DNA from: Thermoplasmata archaeon
Lineage (GTDB): Archaea; Thermoplasmatota; Thermoplasmata; Thermoplasmatales; GCA-001856825
DNA length: 64,000 bases
Direction: 5' to 3'
Assembly: GCA_021792355.1 (NCBI GenBank)
Contig: JAJYUV010000006.1
Location: 27,990 to 91,989 of the forward strand
The position numbers were made by a program, and so were the translations under genes. The notes under the pieces were generated by a model. That model was not told where the DNA came from and did no database searches. It was given only the letters and a program-made list of their open reading frames with translations. Each line of letters opens with the position of its first letter. The stretch's first letter is position 1. Positions 1 through 8,571 of the stretch are shown in pieces.

Positions 1-1
1 T

Positions 2-367
2 TTTTCCCCTGCCCAGGAGTGCAATGTTTGCAATTTGAAGAATGTGTGTCACAACCTCAAACCGGGAAGTTACTACAGAGTCGTAAAATTCAGAGAAAAA
101 GAGCACAAGTGTTTCATTCACGAAGGGGACAAAGTCTACACCGTAGAGGTGAAGGAGGAGGAGAGAAGTCTTATGATCCCCAAGAAAATCGCAAAGGAGG
201 GTGCAAAAGTCACCTACAAACGCCCCGACTGTGATGAATATTCCTGCAAGTATGCAAATATATGCATCCTGAGTTATATGAAAGATAAATCAAAGTTAAA
301 AGTCAACAGCGTCCTTGATGCGAAGTGCCCCAGTGGATTCGATCTTGTAGAAGCTAAGATAGAATGA
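2..367 (+). CDS. UPF0179 family protein, 5' end outside window
   Basis: C-terminal part of a small cysteine-rich archaeal protein of the UPF0179 family; its function is not established. The reading frame is open to the left edge (Q-E-C-N-V-C-N-L-K-N-V-C precedes the first possible start at 35), and this Cys-x2-Cys-x5-Cys block followed by N-L-K-P-G is typical of the middle of the family, so the true start lies upstream. More cysteines follow (C-D-E-Y-S-C and C-P-S-G near the end), suggesting a metal site; this is inference. Its stop overlaps the start of the next gene (ATGA), so the two are probably co-transcribed and translationally coupled. Confidence 0.85.
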   Translation, partial: FSPAQECNVCNLKNVCHNLKPGSYYRVVKFREKEHKCFIHEGDKVYTVEVKEEERSLMIPKKIAKEGAKVTYKRPDCDEYSCKYANICILSYMKDKSKLKVNSVLDAKCPSGFDLVEAKIE

Positions 368-1551
368 GCCTTCTGATTGGTATAATTGGGAAGCCAAATG
401 TTGGCAAAAGCACCTTTTTCTCAGCCCTAACTGAGAATACGGTGGAGATAGCAGATTATCCGTTCACTACGATAGAATCTAACAGGGGAGTTGCCTATAT
501 AAGGGCAAAATGCCCAGATATCGAGCTCGGGAAGAAGTGCAAACCAAATTTTGGAAGATGTGTCAATGGAACTAGATTTGTTCCAGTGGAGTTGATTGAT
601 GTCGCAGGTCTCGTCCCGGGCGCTCATGAGGGCAAGGGCCTAGGAAACAAGTTCCTTGACGATTTAAGAAGAGCGGATGGATTCATTCAGGTGGTAGACT
701 CAACTGGGTCTCTCGATCAGAATGGAAATTCCATAGGGAAGGGAAGATTTGATCCACTGGACGATGCAGAATTTGTCCACAGGGAGATAGTTCTTTGGCT
801 GGCCAACATCATTTCTGACGGACTCATAAGGAACCTTCGAAAATTGGAGAGTGAAGGAGGGAAGATTGAGAATATTATCTACGAAAAAGTATCGGGATTG
901 GGAATAGACCCCAAAGACGTATCTGTGGCAGTCAAAAACGCGGCCATTCCAAGCAATCTGAAAAATTGGGATGAGCAGGTTTCAATCAGGCTTGCAGAAG
1001 AAGTCATCAGAATATCCAAACCGGGAATAATCGTAGCTACCAAGGGGGATAAGATAGACCAAATGGAAGCTTCCAAACTCAGAGAGAGGGGGGCTCAGGT
1101 AGTTTCGGGAGACTTTGAGCTTGTCCTTAGGAAGGCCTCAAAGGCTGGGCTGATTTCATACTTTCCAGGAGATGAATCGTTTAGTATCGTTGATGCAGGA
1201 AAACTTAATCCGGCCCAGCAGGACGCACTGAACAGAGTCAAGGACTTCATGATTCACAATGGAGGCACAAGAACGCAGGAGGCAATAGAGTACCTTGTGT
1301 ACGAGGTGCTAAAGATGATCGTTGTCTACCCAGTAGAGGATGAGAACCACTGGACGGATAAGAACGGGAATGTTCTCCCTGATGCTGTTCTCCTGAGGCA
1401 GGGTTCTACTTCTTTAGACTTGGCCTACAAAGTGCATTCTGACCTTGGTGATAGGTTCATTAGAGCTGTCAATGGCAGGACCAAACGTATACTTGGGAGA
1501 GACCACATACTGGAAAACGGTGACGTCATCAAAATTGTTGCCGCTCGTTGA
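364..1551 (+). CDS. OLA1/YchF-type (Obg family) GTP-binding protein
   Basis: Archaeal translation-associated P-loop NTPase of the Obg/OLA1 group, 395 aa, the usual length. Walker A G-K-P-N-V-G-K-S is at residues 9-16, the G3 motif D-V-A-G at 79-82 followed by L-V-P-G-A-H-E-G-K-G-L-G, and the G4 position reads T-K-G-D (226-229) rather than N-K-x-D. A TGS domain occupies about residues 315-393. Such proteins bind ribosomes and are thought to act in translation or stress responses; bacterial YchF prefers ATP, but the G4 motif here leaves the nucleotide open. Overlaps the upstream gene by 4 bases and the convergent ksgA by 23 bases. Confidence 0.93.
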   Translation: MSLLIGIIGKPNVGKSTFFSALTENTVEIADYPFTTIESNRGVAYIRAKCPDIELGKKCKPNFGRCVNGTRFVPVELIDVAGLVPGAHEGKGLGNKFLDDLRRADGFIQVVDSTGSLDQNGNSIGKGRFDPLDDAEFVHREIVLWLANIISDGLIRNLRKLESEGGKIENIIYEKVSGLGIDPKDVSVAVKNAAIPSNLKNWDEQVSIRLAEEVIRISKPGIIVATKGDKIDQMEASKLRERGAQVVSGDFELVLRKASKAGLISYFPGDESFSIVDAGKLNPAQQDALNRVKDFMIHNGGTRTQEAIEYLVYEVLKMIVVYPVEDENHWTDKNGNVLPDAVLLRQGSTSLDLAYKVHSDLGDRFIRAVNGRTKRILGRDHILENGDVIKIVAAR

Positions 1552-2230
1552 AATTTTCGAAGATTTTCAGTAGTTCTGGTATCGACAACTCCTCCGGTCT
1601 CCTGTCTTCAAAAGCCCTGGCGTCCACTATATTCCTCAACTTTTTCCTTCTTTGGGAAAAAATTTTCTTAAGGAAATCATCAAAACCTGTAGGGATGTTC
1701 TCTCTAAGTGGCTCTAACCGGAGGACCGTGCTGTAAACCCTTGGGGATGGAGTAAATTTTGAGGGAGGCAGATCAAATTTTCTTTCGACCTTGAACTTCA
1801 GCTGCATCATTATTGATAATCTTGAATAATCCCTTGTCTTGGGTACTGCAGTGATTCTGTCAGCTACCTCCCTCTGAATAGTTACGACCCCTTCCTTGAA
1901 CTCACAGTTCCAAAGTTTTTCAAGGAGGGGAGAGGAGATAGAATACGGCATATTTGATACAAAAACGCTGAATTTCGGCCAGTCCACCTTGAGCGCATCC
2001 GCATTGATTACCGTAGCTTCTGGAAAGGAGACTTTCAAGCGTTCCGCGAACTTCTTTTCTCTCTCTATGAGTGTTAGTGAGTTGTAGTTGGTTATGTGTG
2101 CTGTCAACTGCCCCAAACCTGCACCCACTTCAAGTACGTCCATATCAGAAAAATTCACAACTGAAACAATTTTTTTAGCTATGGCCACGTCATTGATGAA
2201 GTTGATTCCCGATTGTCTGGTTTGTTTCAT
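1529..2230 (-). CDS. ksgA: Ribosomal RNA small subunit dimethyladenosine transferase (KsgA/Dim1)
   Basis: S-adenosylmethionine-dependent enzyme that dimethylates two adjacent adenines in helix 45 of 16S rRNA during small-subunit assembly. The SAM motif E-V-G-A-G-L-G is at residues 34-40 and the catalytic motif IV reads N-M-P-Y at 93-96 in place of the usual N-L-P-Y. The C-terminal part P-S-K-F-T-P-S-P-R-V is typical. At 233 aa it is somewhat short of the bacterial 270. It is the last gene of the superoperon, 3 bases after the DUF655 gene; its 3' end overlaps the convergent GTPase gene. Confidence 0.96.
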   Translation of the reverse strand: MKQTRQSGINFINDVAIAKKIVSVVNFSDMDVLEVGAGLGQLTAHITNYNSLTLIEREKKFAERLKVSFPEATVINADALKVDWPKFSVFVSNMPYSISSPLLEKLWNCEFKEGVVTIQREVADRITAVPKTRDYSRLSIMMQLKFKVERKFDLPPSKFTPSPRVYSTVLRLEPLRENIPTGFDDFLKKIFSQRRKKLRNIVDARAFEDRRPEELSIPELLKIFENFNERQQF

Positions 2231-2233
2231 CGT

Positions 2234-2791
2234 TTATCCAGAAACGAATAACCTATGTCTTTCGTCTTTGTTCTTCAGTTCTCTTATTATCCGTTCAGTG
2301 ATCATCTTTTCTGGATCTCTCAACCCCTTTACCCTGGTCTTGAGGTCGACAAAACTCTTGAACGGACCCTTCTTTCTCTGATCCAGTATCTCCCACATCA
2401 GGTTCCTGCCGACTCCATATAAGAGATCTAGCTGATGCAGTCTTGCTGTCACTGGCTGAGCGGTATTGAAGAAATTGACAAACCTCTGTTCGTTATTCTC
2501 TATTATTTGTCTGAGGACGAACTCTATCTCGTTCTGCGCCCCCGCCGTTAGCTCTTCGAACGATATCCTTCGCCTTACGCTGCTTATCTTATCTCGTTTC
2601 TCTATGTCTTTACCTATGTAGACTCTGTCTCCGATCGTGATTACTACGCCCTGTTTAGGTATTAACTCGAACAGTTTCAGTTCCTCCTCGCCAATTGCAA
2701 GCGAAAGAGGAACCCGCTTGAATGCCTTCTCTTCCATTCTTCCTTGTGGTAGAATGTCAAGAACATACGCAAACTCTTCCAGAGAAATCAC
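2234..2791 (-). CDS. DUF655 family protein
   Basis: Archaeal DUF655 protein of 185 aa. Residues 1-80 form an OB-like half (G-D-R-V-Y-I-G-K) and the C-terminal half carries helix-hairpin-helix-like text (L-L-Y-G-V-G-R-N-L-M-W-E-I-L), so nucleic acid binding is likely; the precise role is unknown. The neighbour order L21e, rpoF, DUF655, ksgA is widely conserved in archaea, pointing to ribosome or transcription work. GTG start overlapping the rpoF stop (GTGA). Confidence 0.9.
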   Translation of the reverse strand: MISLEEFAYVLDILPQGRMEEKAFKRVPLSLAIGEEELKLFELIPKQGVVITIGDRVYIGKDIEKRDKISSVRRRISFEELTAGAQNEIEFVLRQIIENNEQRFVNFFNTAQPVTARLHQLDLLYGVGRNLMWEILDQRKKGPFKSFVDLKTRVKGLRDPEKMITERIIRELKNKDERHRLFVSG

Positions 2792-3102
2792 CTGCTTTTG
2801 TGAAGAGTTTCTATAATCTTGTTTCCTAGCTCTGGCTCCAAGTTCTGTACGTGAGGGTAAAGAATGGTTCTGAGTTCATCCAGATTCGAAGGCATGATGT
2901 CCGTGACCTTCACCGCAAGCATCTCTTCCAATCCTAGGGCAACAAGATCCTTCTGCAACTTGGCTGCCTTTTCCGCAGAGACCTTCGAGAATTTGCTAAC
3001 GTGTTTCAGAGCGGACGCCTGAACCTCGTTCAGTTCTCTTTCCTTTGAAACGTCATTGAGCAGTTCCTTTGCCTTTGCGAGAGGGATGTAGGTTATTTTC
3101 AT
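2788..3102 (-). CDS. rpoF: DNA-directed RNA polymerase subunit F (Rpb4)
   Basis: Archaeal Rpb4 homologue, 104 aa, which pairs with RpoE (Rpb7) to form the stalk of RNA polymerase. The sequence is all-helical with the typical family layout: an N-terminal L-A-K-A-K-E-L-L segment and the conserved C-terminal half (M-P-S-N-L-D-E-L-R-T-I-L-Y-P) holding the HRDC-like fold. It lies 9 bases after the L21e gene and overlaps DUF655 by 4 bases; this L21e-rpoF pair is conserved in archaea and supports the call. RpoE is not in the window. Confidence 0.95.
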   Translation of the reverse strand: MKITYIPLAKAKELLNDVSKERELNEVQASALKHVSKFSKVSAEKAAKLQKDLVALGLEEMLAVKVTDIMPSNLDELRTILYPHVQNLEPELGNKIIETLHKSR

Positions 3103-3111
3103 TACAGTAAT

Positions 3112-3402
3112 TCACGCCCTTTTAAGATGTATCGGATAAGCCACGACCGTCTTGGATTTACCCTGATCGCTGATCTTGACCAGATATGCATCTCCTCTTT
3201 GCCCCTCTACTACTCCAGTCATGCCCTGAAATCTCTTGAAAGGCATACCATTGTGAAATGATGGTTCTATATCGATGGCCACACTGTCTCCTACCTCGAA
3301 CGTCTTAACTATTCTATTAACGGTAACAGGTCCCCTCTCCTTTAGCTTCTTCCTGAGCTTGTACCTCGTCTTCGATCTGGGACCATGAGACATTTTCCCC
3401 AT
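3112..3402 (-). CDS. rpl21e: Large ribosomal subunit protein eL21 (L21e)
   Basis: Archaeal/eukaryotic ribosomal protein L21e, 96 aa, full length. The basic N terminus M-G-K-M-S-H-G-P-R-S-K-T-R and the segment F-x-x-G-D-S-V-A-I-D-I-E-P-S-F-H-N-G-M-P are family hallmarks. The first ATG is preferred to the one three codons in because it matches the family start and has a GGGGAT Shine-Dalgarno site about 7 bases upstream. It starts 2 bases after the pus10 stop. Confidence 0.97.
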   Translation of the reverse strand: MGKMSHGPRSKTRYKLRKKLKERGPVTVNRIVKTFEVGDSVAIDIEPSFHNGMPFKRFQGMTGVVEGQRGDAYLVKISDQGKSKTVVAYPIHLKRA

Positions 3403-3404
3403 TT

Positions 3405-4484
3405 TTACATCCCCTGTTTGACCTCGAGCACATTAAGATATTCTATTTTAACGTTTACGTCTAAGTCATCGCTGAGATTGGGAACTGTCCTACCCTTGTC
3501 CCCGGTAACAAATTCCTTGATGTACGTTCCTGCCTCAGCCTTTATTATCAGTACAAGGTTCCTGCCATCTAATCTTTTGATTTCTATAGACCTGACTGTC
3601 CTCTCCCGGACAATGTCCTTGCGTATTCCCAAGACCCTATTTGGTGTTCTTTGACTGATCTTAATATTTGAATACTTCCCCAGTTTCTCGACCATCTTCT
3701 GTACGTCAGTCCCATCCACTGTTAGGCCAACTTCGTAGGTCTTATCCGGTCTCTGGTCTTTCATCGCCTCGATAACGGTTGGATCGGCAATGGACAGATC
3801 TATTATCTCAATTCCGTCCCTGGATTCATTGAGAATCCTGCTAGTCAGTGCTGAGAAGTCTGTGCTTCTCCTCTTCGGGAATTTCACTTCGACATAAAAG
3901 GGCCTACCCGTTCCAAGCATGAGTGCATCTACATCCTCTCTGCCAGACGCGAAGAAATTGTAGTTCCTTCCGTCCAGTGCATCGCAGACGGGTTGACCTA
4001 TATATTCCGATACAGACTTCTCTTCCTCCTTCCCCTTTCCAGGCTTAATCCAGGGCGACTGAGGAATCCCTCTCCTCTTCTTTAGGTACCTTCCCTTGAT
4101 GTAGATCGGCCTGATCCATACGGAATACCCCATGTTTTCTTGATCTACTGTAAACGTCATCTCGGGCCTCTTGAAATCGACTCTGTATGGAAGCTCCTTT
4201 TCTATCTTTGAACCTAATAGAAACTGAAATTCTTCCTTGTAGTTCCTGGAATTGACTCCGGACTTTTTTATAGCCTCAACATCTGTCTGCAGGCTGTCTT
4301 TAAGTACTCTCATTCCGATTAGGAATGTCGAAAAGTCGTACTCCCTTGATTCCTCTTTGAACATGCTGAAATAGTCATCGATGTGTTCCAGCAAGTCGCT
4401 GCAAATGTCACATTTGGAACTTCCGTTCGTTGGTGGATTACCGCTGTAGGATAGCCTATCCCTGCATTTATTGCAGAGGTACAT
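3405..4484 (-). CDS. pus10: tRNA pseudouridine synthase Pus10
   Basis: Makes pseudouridine at positions 54 (and 55) of archaeal tRNAs. The N terminus has a zinc-binding pair of Cys-x2-Cys motifs (C-N-K-C at 4-7 and C-D-I-C near 25-28) and a THUMP-like region; the catalytic domain contains G-R-E-D-V-D-A-L-M-L-G-x-G-R-P-F, with the active-site Asp in R-E-D-V-D, followed by V-E-V-K and the C-terminal G-T-Y-I-K-E-F-V-x-G-D motif. 359 aa, a little shorter than many homologues. It directly abuts rpoP (no gap), so it is embedded in the superoperon. Confidence 0.95.
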   Translation of the reverse strand: MYLCNKCRDRLSYSGNPPTNGSSKCDICSDLLEHIDDYFSMFKEESREYDFSTFLIGMRVLKDSLQTDVEAIKKSGVNSRNYKEEFQFLLGSKIEKELPYRVDFKRPEMTFTVDQENMGYSVWIRPIYIKGRYLKKRRGIPQSPWIKPGKGKEEEKSVSEYIGQPVCDALDGRNYNFFASGREDVDALMLGTGRPFYVEVKFPKRRSTDFSALTSRILNESRDGIEIIDLSIADPTVIEAMKDQRPDKTYEVGLTVDGTDVQKMVEKLGKYSNIKISQRTPNRVLGIRKDIVRERTVRSIEIKRLDGRNLVLIIKAEAGTYIKEFVTGDKGRTVPNLSDDLDVNVKIEYLNVLEVKQGM

Positions 4485-4616
4485 CTACTTGACTTCTACT
4501 GTCTTTACAACGTTCCCGGGAATCCTGACGAATACCTTCGATCCACACTCGCACTCGAACTGTGTAGTGTCCCCCTCGTCTTTCAGCTCCCTTCCACACC
4601 TGATGCACTTAAACAT
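4485..4616 (-). CDS. rpoP: DNA-directed RNA polymerase subunit P (Rpb12)
   Basis: Short gene of 43 aa. It starts M-F-K-C-I-R-C-G-R-E and has a second pair C-E-C-G at residues 22-25, giving the Cys4 zinc ribbon of Rpb12; the C terminus R-I-P-G-N-V-V-K-T-V matches the basic tail of archaeal RpoP. It overlaps the L37Ae stop by 8 bases and abuts pus10. The pair L37Ae-rpoP is conserved in archaea, which backs the call; the prefoldin gene that often follows is missing here. Confidence 0.93.
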   Translation of the reverse strand: MFKCIRCGRELKDEGDTTQFECECGSKVFVRIPGNVVKTVEVK

Positions 4617-4866
4617 TTTCCAAGTCCACCTTTTTGAATTCAGTATTCAGTTCCGGAGAGTAAGCATCTCCCACGAACTCTAGGCCACACTTCCTGCACT
4701 CCCATATACCCGCGTGTTTTCTCTTGACAGAGACGTGGTGACATCTGGGGCATACGTAGGTGGTTTTCCTGAGGTTTTCCATCTCAAGCCACCTCTTCTT
4801 GACGGTAGAACCGTACCTGGCGCCGAATCTGCCAGAGCTTCCTACCTTTCTAGTCTTCTTCGTCAT
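4609..4866 (-). CDS. rpl37ae: Large ribosomal subunit protein eL43 (L37Ae)
   Basis: Zinc-ribbon ribosomal protein, 85 aa. The N terminus T-K-K-T-R-K-V-G-S-S-G-R-F-G-A-R-Y-G and the Cys4 ribbon C-P-R-C ... C-R-K-C (about 39-42 and 57-60) are diagnostic. Starts 4 bases after the rrp42 stop and overlaps rpoP by 8 bases. Confidence 0.97.
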   Translation of the reverse strand: MTKKTRKVGSSGRFGARYGSTVKKRWLEMENLRKTTYVCPRCHHVSVKRKHAGIWECRKCGLEFVGDAYSPELNTEFKKVDLENV

Positions 4867-4870
4867 GGAC

Positions 4871-5656
4871 TCATTTCCCCAATACTCTCTTCCTAATATC
4901 CTTTCCTAATTTTATTGATGTATCGACAGCAGAAAATAGCTCTTCTTTGGTTATGCTACCTCCAAGTCCCTTTTGCATCGCCACCACGTCTCCGTTTTCA
5001 TTGGTAGATACAGACAGTCTTGCAGATGCAACCTCTTCCTCCTCCAGGTTGGGGTCTGCCAGCATTGTGGAACCTATCTTTGCGAAAGTTATGGTAATTG
5101 GTACGTGATTGATCGGAAGCGGGAAATCCTCAGCGCCAATCTTCGAAGCTGGTACGGTTGCCTCCAGAAGAGCAGCCACTGCCCCAAGAGAGCACGCATC
5201 GATCAAGTTACCGTCGTAATCAAGAATGTGCATATCGATGAATACGACCCATACCTTCTCCCCTTCCTTTATGACGAGCTTATCTAGGTCTATCATCTTT
5301 GATTCTCTTATCCCCCTATCTACAACTCTGGCCAGCTCAATCGCGTCTTCGCCTGGAGGACCAGATTCAAACGTTGGTGATGCCATTGGAAGCAACTCGG
5401 CATTCGTAGTCAAGATACCGCTGTTTGGCGTGTCTGGGAACGGTTCTCCCTGCTCTATCTTAATTCCGACCAAAACCCTTGAGTCCCCCAGTCTTACTTC
5501 TGCTGAACCCTGGGCTCTGGGAACAAAATTCATGTTGACTACGACTGGTCTCACTTCGTCGAATTTTCTTCCGTCTATTCTGCTCCCTTCGTTGCATATC
5601 TTTTCTAGATATTCCCTCTTTAAACCATAAACAATCTCGTCAGCGCTCTTACTCAC
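4871..5656 (-). CDS. rrp42: Exosome complex subunit Rrp42
   Basis: RNase PH-fold subunit without catalysis of its own that alternates with Rrp41 in the hexameric ring of the archaeal exosome, which degrades and tails RNA 3' to 5'. Typical text includes [14 protein letters not shown] near the N terminus and [11 protein letters not shown]. The open frame begins with GTG at 5665, but that codon sits inside an AGGTGAG Shine-Dalgarno site; the GTG at 5656 is 5 bases downstream of it and is preferred (M-S-K-S-A-D-E-I). It is translated just after rrp41 (stop at 5649, overlap about 8 bases). Confidence 0.95.
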   Translation of the reverse strand: MSKSADEIVYGLKREYLEKICNEGSRIDGRKFDEVRPVVVNMNFVPRAQGSAEVRLGDSRVLVGIKIEQGEPFPDTPNSGILTTNAELLPMASPTFESGPPGEDAIELARVVDRGIRESKMIDLDKLVIKEGEKVWVVFIDMHILDYDGNLIDACSLGAVAALLEATVPASKIGAEDFPLPINHVPITITFAKIGSTMLADPNLEEEEVASARLSVSTNENGDVVAMQKGLGGSITKEELFSAVDTSIKLGKDIRKRVLGK

Positions 5657-6410
5657 CGCGCTCACCTTCCTTATCTTGCTCCTGACTCTTGTACTTGGCC
5701 AATAGTGCTTCCTTCTGCAAACCGGAGATATACATAGCTGCCTTCTTTGACATTTCCACTGCCTGATCGAGTTCGTCCCTTGTCATGTTTCCATCCATCT
5801 GCAGGAGAACTATCTCCTGAGTTCTAGGTATTATTGCCATAGGGAGATCTGCCTGCCCGAAATTGTCTTCCTCCTTGTTCAGATCAAGAACGACCTTCCC
5901 GTCTATCTTCCCTGCAGCGCAACCAACGACCATGTCCTTCATGGGAATTCCGGCATCAACCAGCGCTACTGATGCAGCCGTTAAGCCAGCGATTCTCGTG
6001 CCTGCGTCCGCCTGAAGGACCTCTATGTAGACATCTATGCTGGTTCTTGGAAACTGTTCAGTGAAAACAGCACACTCCAGAGCCTCCCCTATTACCTTGC
6101 TTATCTCAACAGCCCTTCTGTCAGGTCCGGGTCTTTTCCTTTCGTCAACCGAGAATGCCGCCATGTTGTAGCGCGCATTGACTATTGCCCTCGATGGATT
6201 CTGAGTGTGCTTTGGAAAGGCTTCTCTCGGTCCGTATACTGCTACCAGAACCTTGTTGCCCCCCCATTCGATGTATGCGGAACCATCCGCTCTGTTCAGC
6301 ACGCCAACTTCTATCCTGATCGGTCTCAGCTCATTGAATTTCCTTCCGTCAATCCTAAGACCCTCCTCATTGATCAATTTCATATCGCTTTGTGTTCCCA
6401 ATTCTATCAC
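5649..6410 (-). CDS. rrp41: Exosome complex catalytic subunit Rrp41
   Basis: Phosphorolytic RNase PH-like subunit of the exosome. Hallmarks are [14 protein letters not shown] near the N terminus, [10 protein letters not shown], the phosphate-binding R-R-A-V-E region, and the acidic catalytic neighbourhood [11 protein letters not shown]. The C terminus is charged ([11 protein letters not shown]). GTG start overlapping the rrp4 stop (GTGA); a GGTGAT element just downstream would also fit a TTG start at 6401, so the first few residues are uncertain. Confidence 0.95.
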   Translation of the reverse strand: MIELGTQSDMKLINEEGLRIDGRKFNELRPIRIEVGVLNRADGSAYIEWGGNKVLVAVYGPREAFPKHTQNPSRAIVNARYNMAAFSVDERKRPGPDRRAVEISKVIGEALECAVFTEQFPRTSIDVYIEVLQADAGTRIAGLTAASVALVDAGIPMKDMVVGCAAGKIDGKVVLDLNKEEDNFGQADLPMAIIPRTQEIVLLQMDGNMTRDELDQAVEMSKKAAMYISGLQKEALLAKYKSQEQDKEGERGE

Positions 6411-7075
6411 CTGTTTTCTTCCAATATTTTCTTCACCCTATCGGTAAGTCCTGAAGTGTGTGCTTCCTTCTCAATGTACTTCAGTATCTTCCTTACCGCC
6501 ATGACCTTCTCTGCAGGTCCATCAAGCCATACCACTCCGTTCTGTCCAAGCTGGATCTTCACTCCTGTGATTTCCTTGATTGTGTTCACCATCGATCCAC
6601 CCTTTCCTATTATCCTTGATACCTTGGTCGGTTGGACCATCACAATGTGACCTCCCTCCAGTTTCCTTAGGCCCGCATCCTTGAGAGACAGCCATATCTG
6701 CCTCGATTCAGTAATCTCGTTAACCTTGGCAAATACGGTATCACCGACTGCCAGAATCTTGTTAAGATCCTGGTCTAGGTTCTTCCAGGGGGTGTCATTT
6801 ATGTGCAAGAATCCCGGGTACGGTCCCCTTATATCCATTATCCAGAAAGAAGGTGCAATGTCTATGACCTTCCCGATTATCCTGTCGTTTCTGACAGGAT
6901 AGTACTTTCCGGATAGCGGTATTACGTTCGCATAACTGTTGTAAGTCTGCAGCACCCCCATCTGGTAGGAGTAAAACTTTCCATTTTCGTGATATATCCC
7001 GTTACCCTGCTTCATTCCTTCGAGATTTATCTCTTCTCCTGGCAATACAATCTTCCTTTCAATATCCAAATACAT
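6407..7075 (-). CDS. rrp4: Exosome complex RNA-binding cap subunit Rrp4
   Basis: Cap protein of the exosome that binds poly(A)-rich RNA. It has the N-terminal domain (R-K-I-V-L-P-G-E), an S1 domain ([16 protein letters not shown] through A-K-V-N-E-I-T) and a KH domain with G-K-G-G-S-M-V in [15 protein letters not shown]. The ATG at 7075 directly abuts a GAGGTGG element (spacing about 1); a TTG at 7069 has ideal spacing of 7 and may be the real start (M-D-I-E-R-K). Six bases after the SBDS gene. Confidence 0.95.
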   Translation of the reverse strand: MYLDIERKIVLPGEEINLEGMKQGNGIYHENGKFYSYQMGVLQTYNSYANVIPLSGKYYPVRNDRIIGKVIDIAPSFWIMDIRGPYPGFLHINDTPWKNLDQDLNKILAVGDTVFAKVNEITESRQIWLSLKDAGLRKLEGGHIVMVQPTKVSRIIGKGGSMVNTIKEITGVKIQLGQNGVVWLDGPAEKVMAVRKILKYIEKEAHTSGLTDRVKKILEENR

Positions 7076-7081
7076 CCACCT

Positions 7082-7777
7082 CTACTTTATCAGTTTAATG
7101 TCCACATTTCCTTTTGTTCTCTTGTTCAGGAAATCGTACAACTGATCCTGAACTCCTGCGGGAATTTCTAGTACTGCACTGTAATTCCCGTTGTTTTTCC
7201 ATTCCTCCTTTACTATCTGTCCTAGGCGTGTCATTTCCGCATATATTTTTCCGTATTCCGTCCCTGGAACTTCTATCTCCATTTTCACGTGCTCAAACCT
7301 AATGGGAAGAATTACCCTTATCGCCTTGAGAACCTCATTTACCTGCTCCTCAGCACTCTTGAATGGATCCACCCTCACTTTTGCCTCTTCCATTGCCTTT
7401 TCTATTCTCTGTGGGGGGTGTGGAGACCCAGACTGGGGGTTCATAGATTCCCTTGAGATTATTTCGACAATCTGTCTTCTTTTCTCCTCTAGCATCTTTC
7501 TTCTCTGTTCCGTCGTCAACTGTACCTGTCCCTTTTTCACTATCTCAGCGACGACTGTGGGGAAATCTTCTGTTCCAAACACTTCCTTTATGACCTCTTC
7601 TGATGCTCTGTCTCCCTTGCTACTATCCTTGAAAATCATGTCTGCTGCCATATAGTCAGAGACGTTCACGTTCTTTCCTGACTTTATTAGATCGACTAAT
7701 TTCTGGTCGATGAGCACTTCGAACCTGTGGCCCTTTGATTCGTACCTAGCAATAAGAGCGTCCTCAACTTTCACCAT
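7082..7777 (-). CDS. sdo1: Ribosome maturation factor SBDS (Sdo1)
   Basis: Archaeal SBDS protein of 231 aa in three domains: the N-terminal FYSH domain (A-L-I-A-R-Y-E-S-K-G-H-R-F-E-V-L-I-D), a helical middle domain with E-Q-R-R-K-M-L-E-E-K-R-R-Q-I-V, and a ferredoxin-like C-terminal domain (P-I-R-F-E-H-V-K-M-E-I). The eukaryotic orthologue evicts the anti-association factor eIF6 from 60S subunits, and the archaeal protein also associates with the exosome, in keeping with its position between psmA and rrp4. Confidence 0.96.
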   Translation of the reverse strand: MVKVEDALIARYESKGHRFEVLIDQKLVDLIKSGKNVNVSDYMAADMIFKDSSKGDRASEEVIKEVFGTEDFPTVVAEIVKKGQVQLTTEQRRKMLEEKRRQIVEIISRESMNPQSGSPHPPQRIEKAMEEAKVRVDPFKSAEEQVNEVLKAIRVILPIRFEHVKMEIEVPGTEYGKIYAEMTRLGQIVKEEWKNNGNYSAVLEIPAGVQDQLYDFLNKRTKGNVDIKLIK

Positions 7778-7784
7778 TGGTGTT

Positions 7785-8495
7785 TCACTTACTGCCGATC
7801 AACTTGTTAGTTTCCTCCAGAGATAGAATCTTGAATTTTTGACCCCTGGTAATGACTCCGACGCTGACTGTCCCGAGGCCCTGTCCCTGCTCCAGTCCTG
7901 CCTTGAGGGCCTTGATTCCTAGTTCCGCTGCGTCCTTGAGCTGCATTCCCGTCTTCCATTCCTTCTCAAGTATCTCGACAGCAGCATCCCTTCCATACCC
8001 GATTGCGTCGGCCTTGTATCCTGTAGAAAGACCGGATGGATCCGTCTCGTATAGTGTAATTCCAGTTTCGTCTATTCCCGTTATCAGGAGAGACGCCCCG
8101 AACGGCCTCACTCCGCCATATTGGGTGTACTGTTGCAACAGATCACAGACTTTCTTAACCAAAGACTCCACTATTATATCCTGTCCATAAGTGACCTTCT
8201 CCGATTGTGCCTGGAGTCTTGCGTGGTCTATCAATATCCTAGCATCCCCTATCAGACCTGATGAGGCAGCCCCAATGTGACCGTCAATGGCAAATATCTT
8301 TTCTATACTCTTCTCGTCTATGAGTCCGCTCTTCACTCTCTTGTCTGCCATGAGGATGGCTCCGTCCTCAAACACGATACCAATGGCAGTTGTACCTCTT
8401 TTGACGGCTTCCCTTGCATACTCTACCTGGAACAACCTTCCGTCCGGTGAGAACACTGTGATAGCCCTATCATATGCCATTTGCGCTGATTGCAT
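7785..8495 (-). CDS. psmA: Proteasome alpha subunit
   Basis: Forms the outer rings of the 20S proteasome. The start M-Q-S-A-Q-M-A-Y-D-R-A-I-T-V-F-S-P-D-G-R is very close to the Thermoplasma alpha subunit and includes the alpha-specific N-terminal helix and the F-Q-V-E-Y-A motif; Y-G-G-V-R-P-F-G-A-S-L is also present. The open frame extends to an ATG at 8525, but a TATA-like box at 8532-8541 puts the transcript start near 8512, and an AGGTGA site 4-5 bases before the ATG at 8495 supports this shorter start. First gene of the superoperon. The beta subunit is not in the window. Confidence 0.96.
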   Translation of the reverse strand: MQSAQMAYDRAITVFSPDGRLFQVEYAREAVKRGTTAIGIVFEDGAILMADKRVKSGLIDEKSIEKIFAIDGHIGAASSGLIGDARILIDHARLQAQSEKVTYGQDIIVESLVKKVCDLLQQYTQYGGVRPFGASLLITGIDETGITLYETDPSGLSTGYKADAIGYGRDAAVEILEKEWKTGMQLKDAAELGIKALKAGLEQGQGLGTVSVGVITRGQKFKILSLEETNKLIGSK

Positions 8496-8531
8496 CTTTT
8501 CACCTACTTTCTCCGTATATGGCATCGCAGT

Positions 8532-8541
8532 AATAAACCTT
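8532..8541 (-). promoter_or_regulatory. TATA box of the psmA-exosome superoperon
   Basis: Read on the minus strand, GGTTTATTAC is followed about 26 bases later by the expected transcript start and then by AGGTGA and the psmA ATG. It is the only clear promoter-like element upstream of the 7 kb gene run, so the whole run may be one transcript. Confidence 0.6.
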
Positions 8542-8571
8542 TATGAGATTACTTCAACGAGGTAAACTTCA

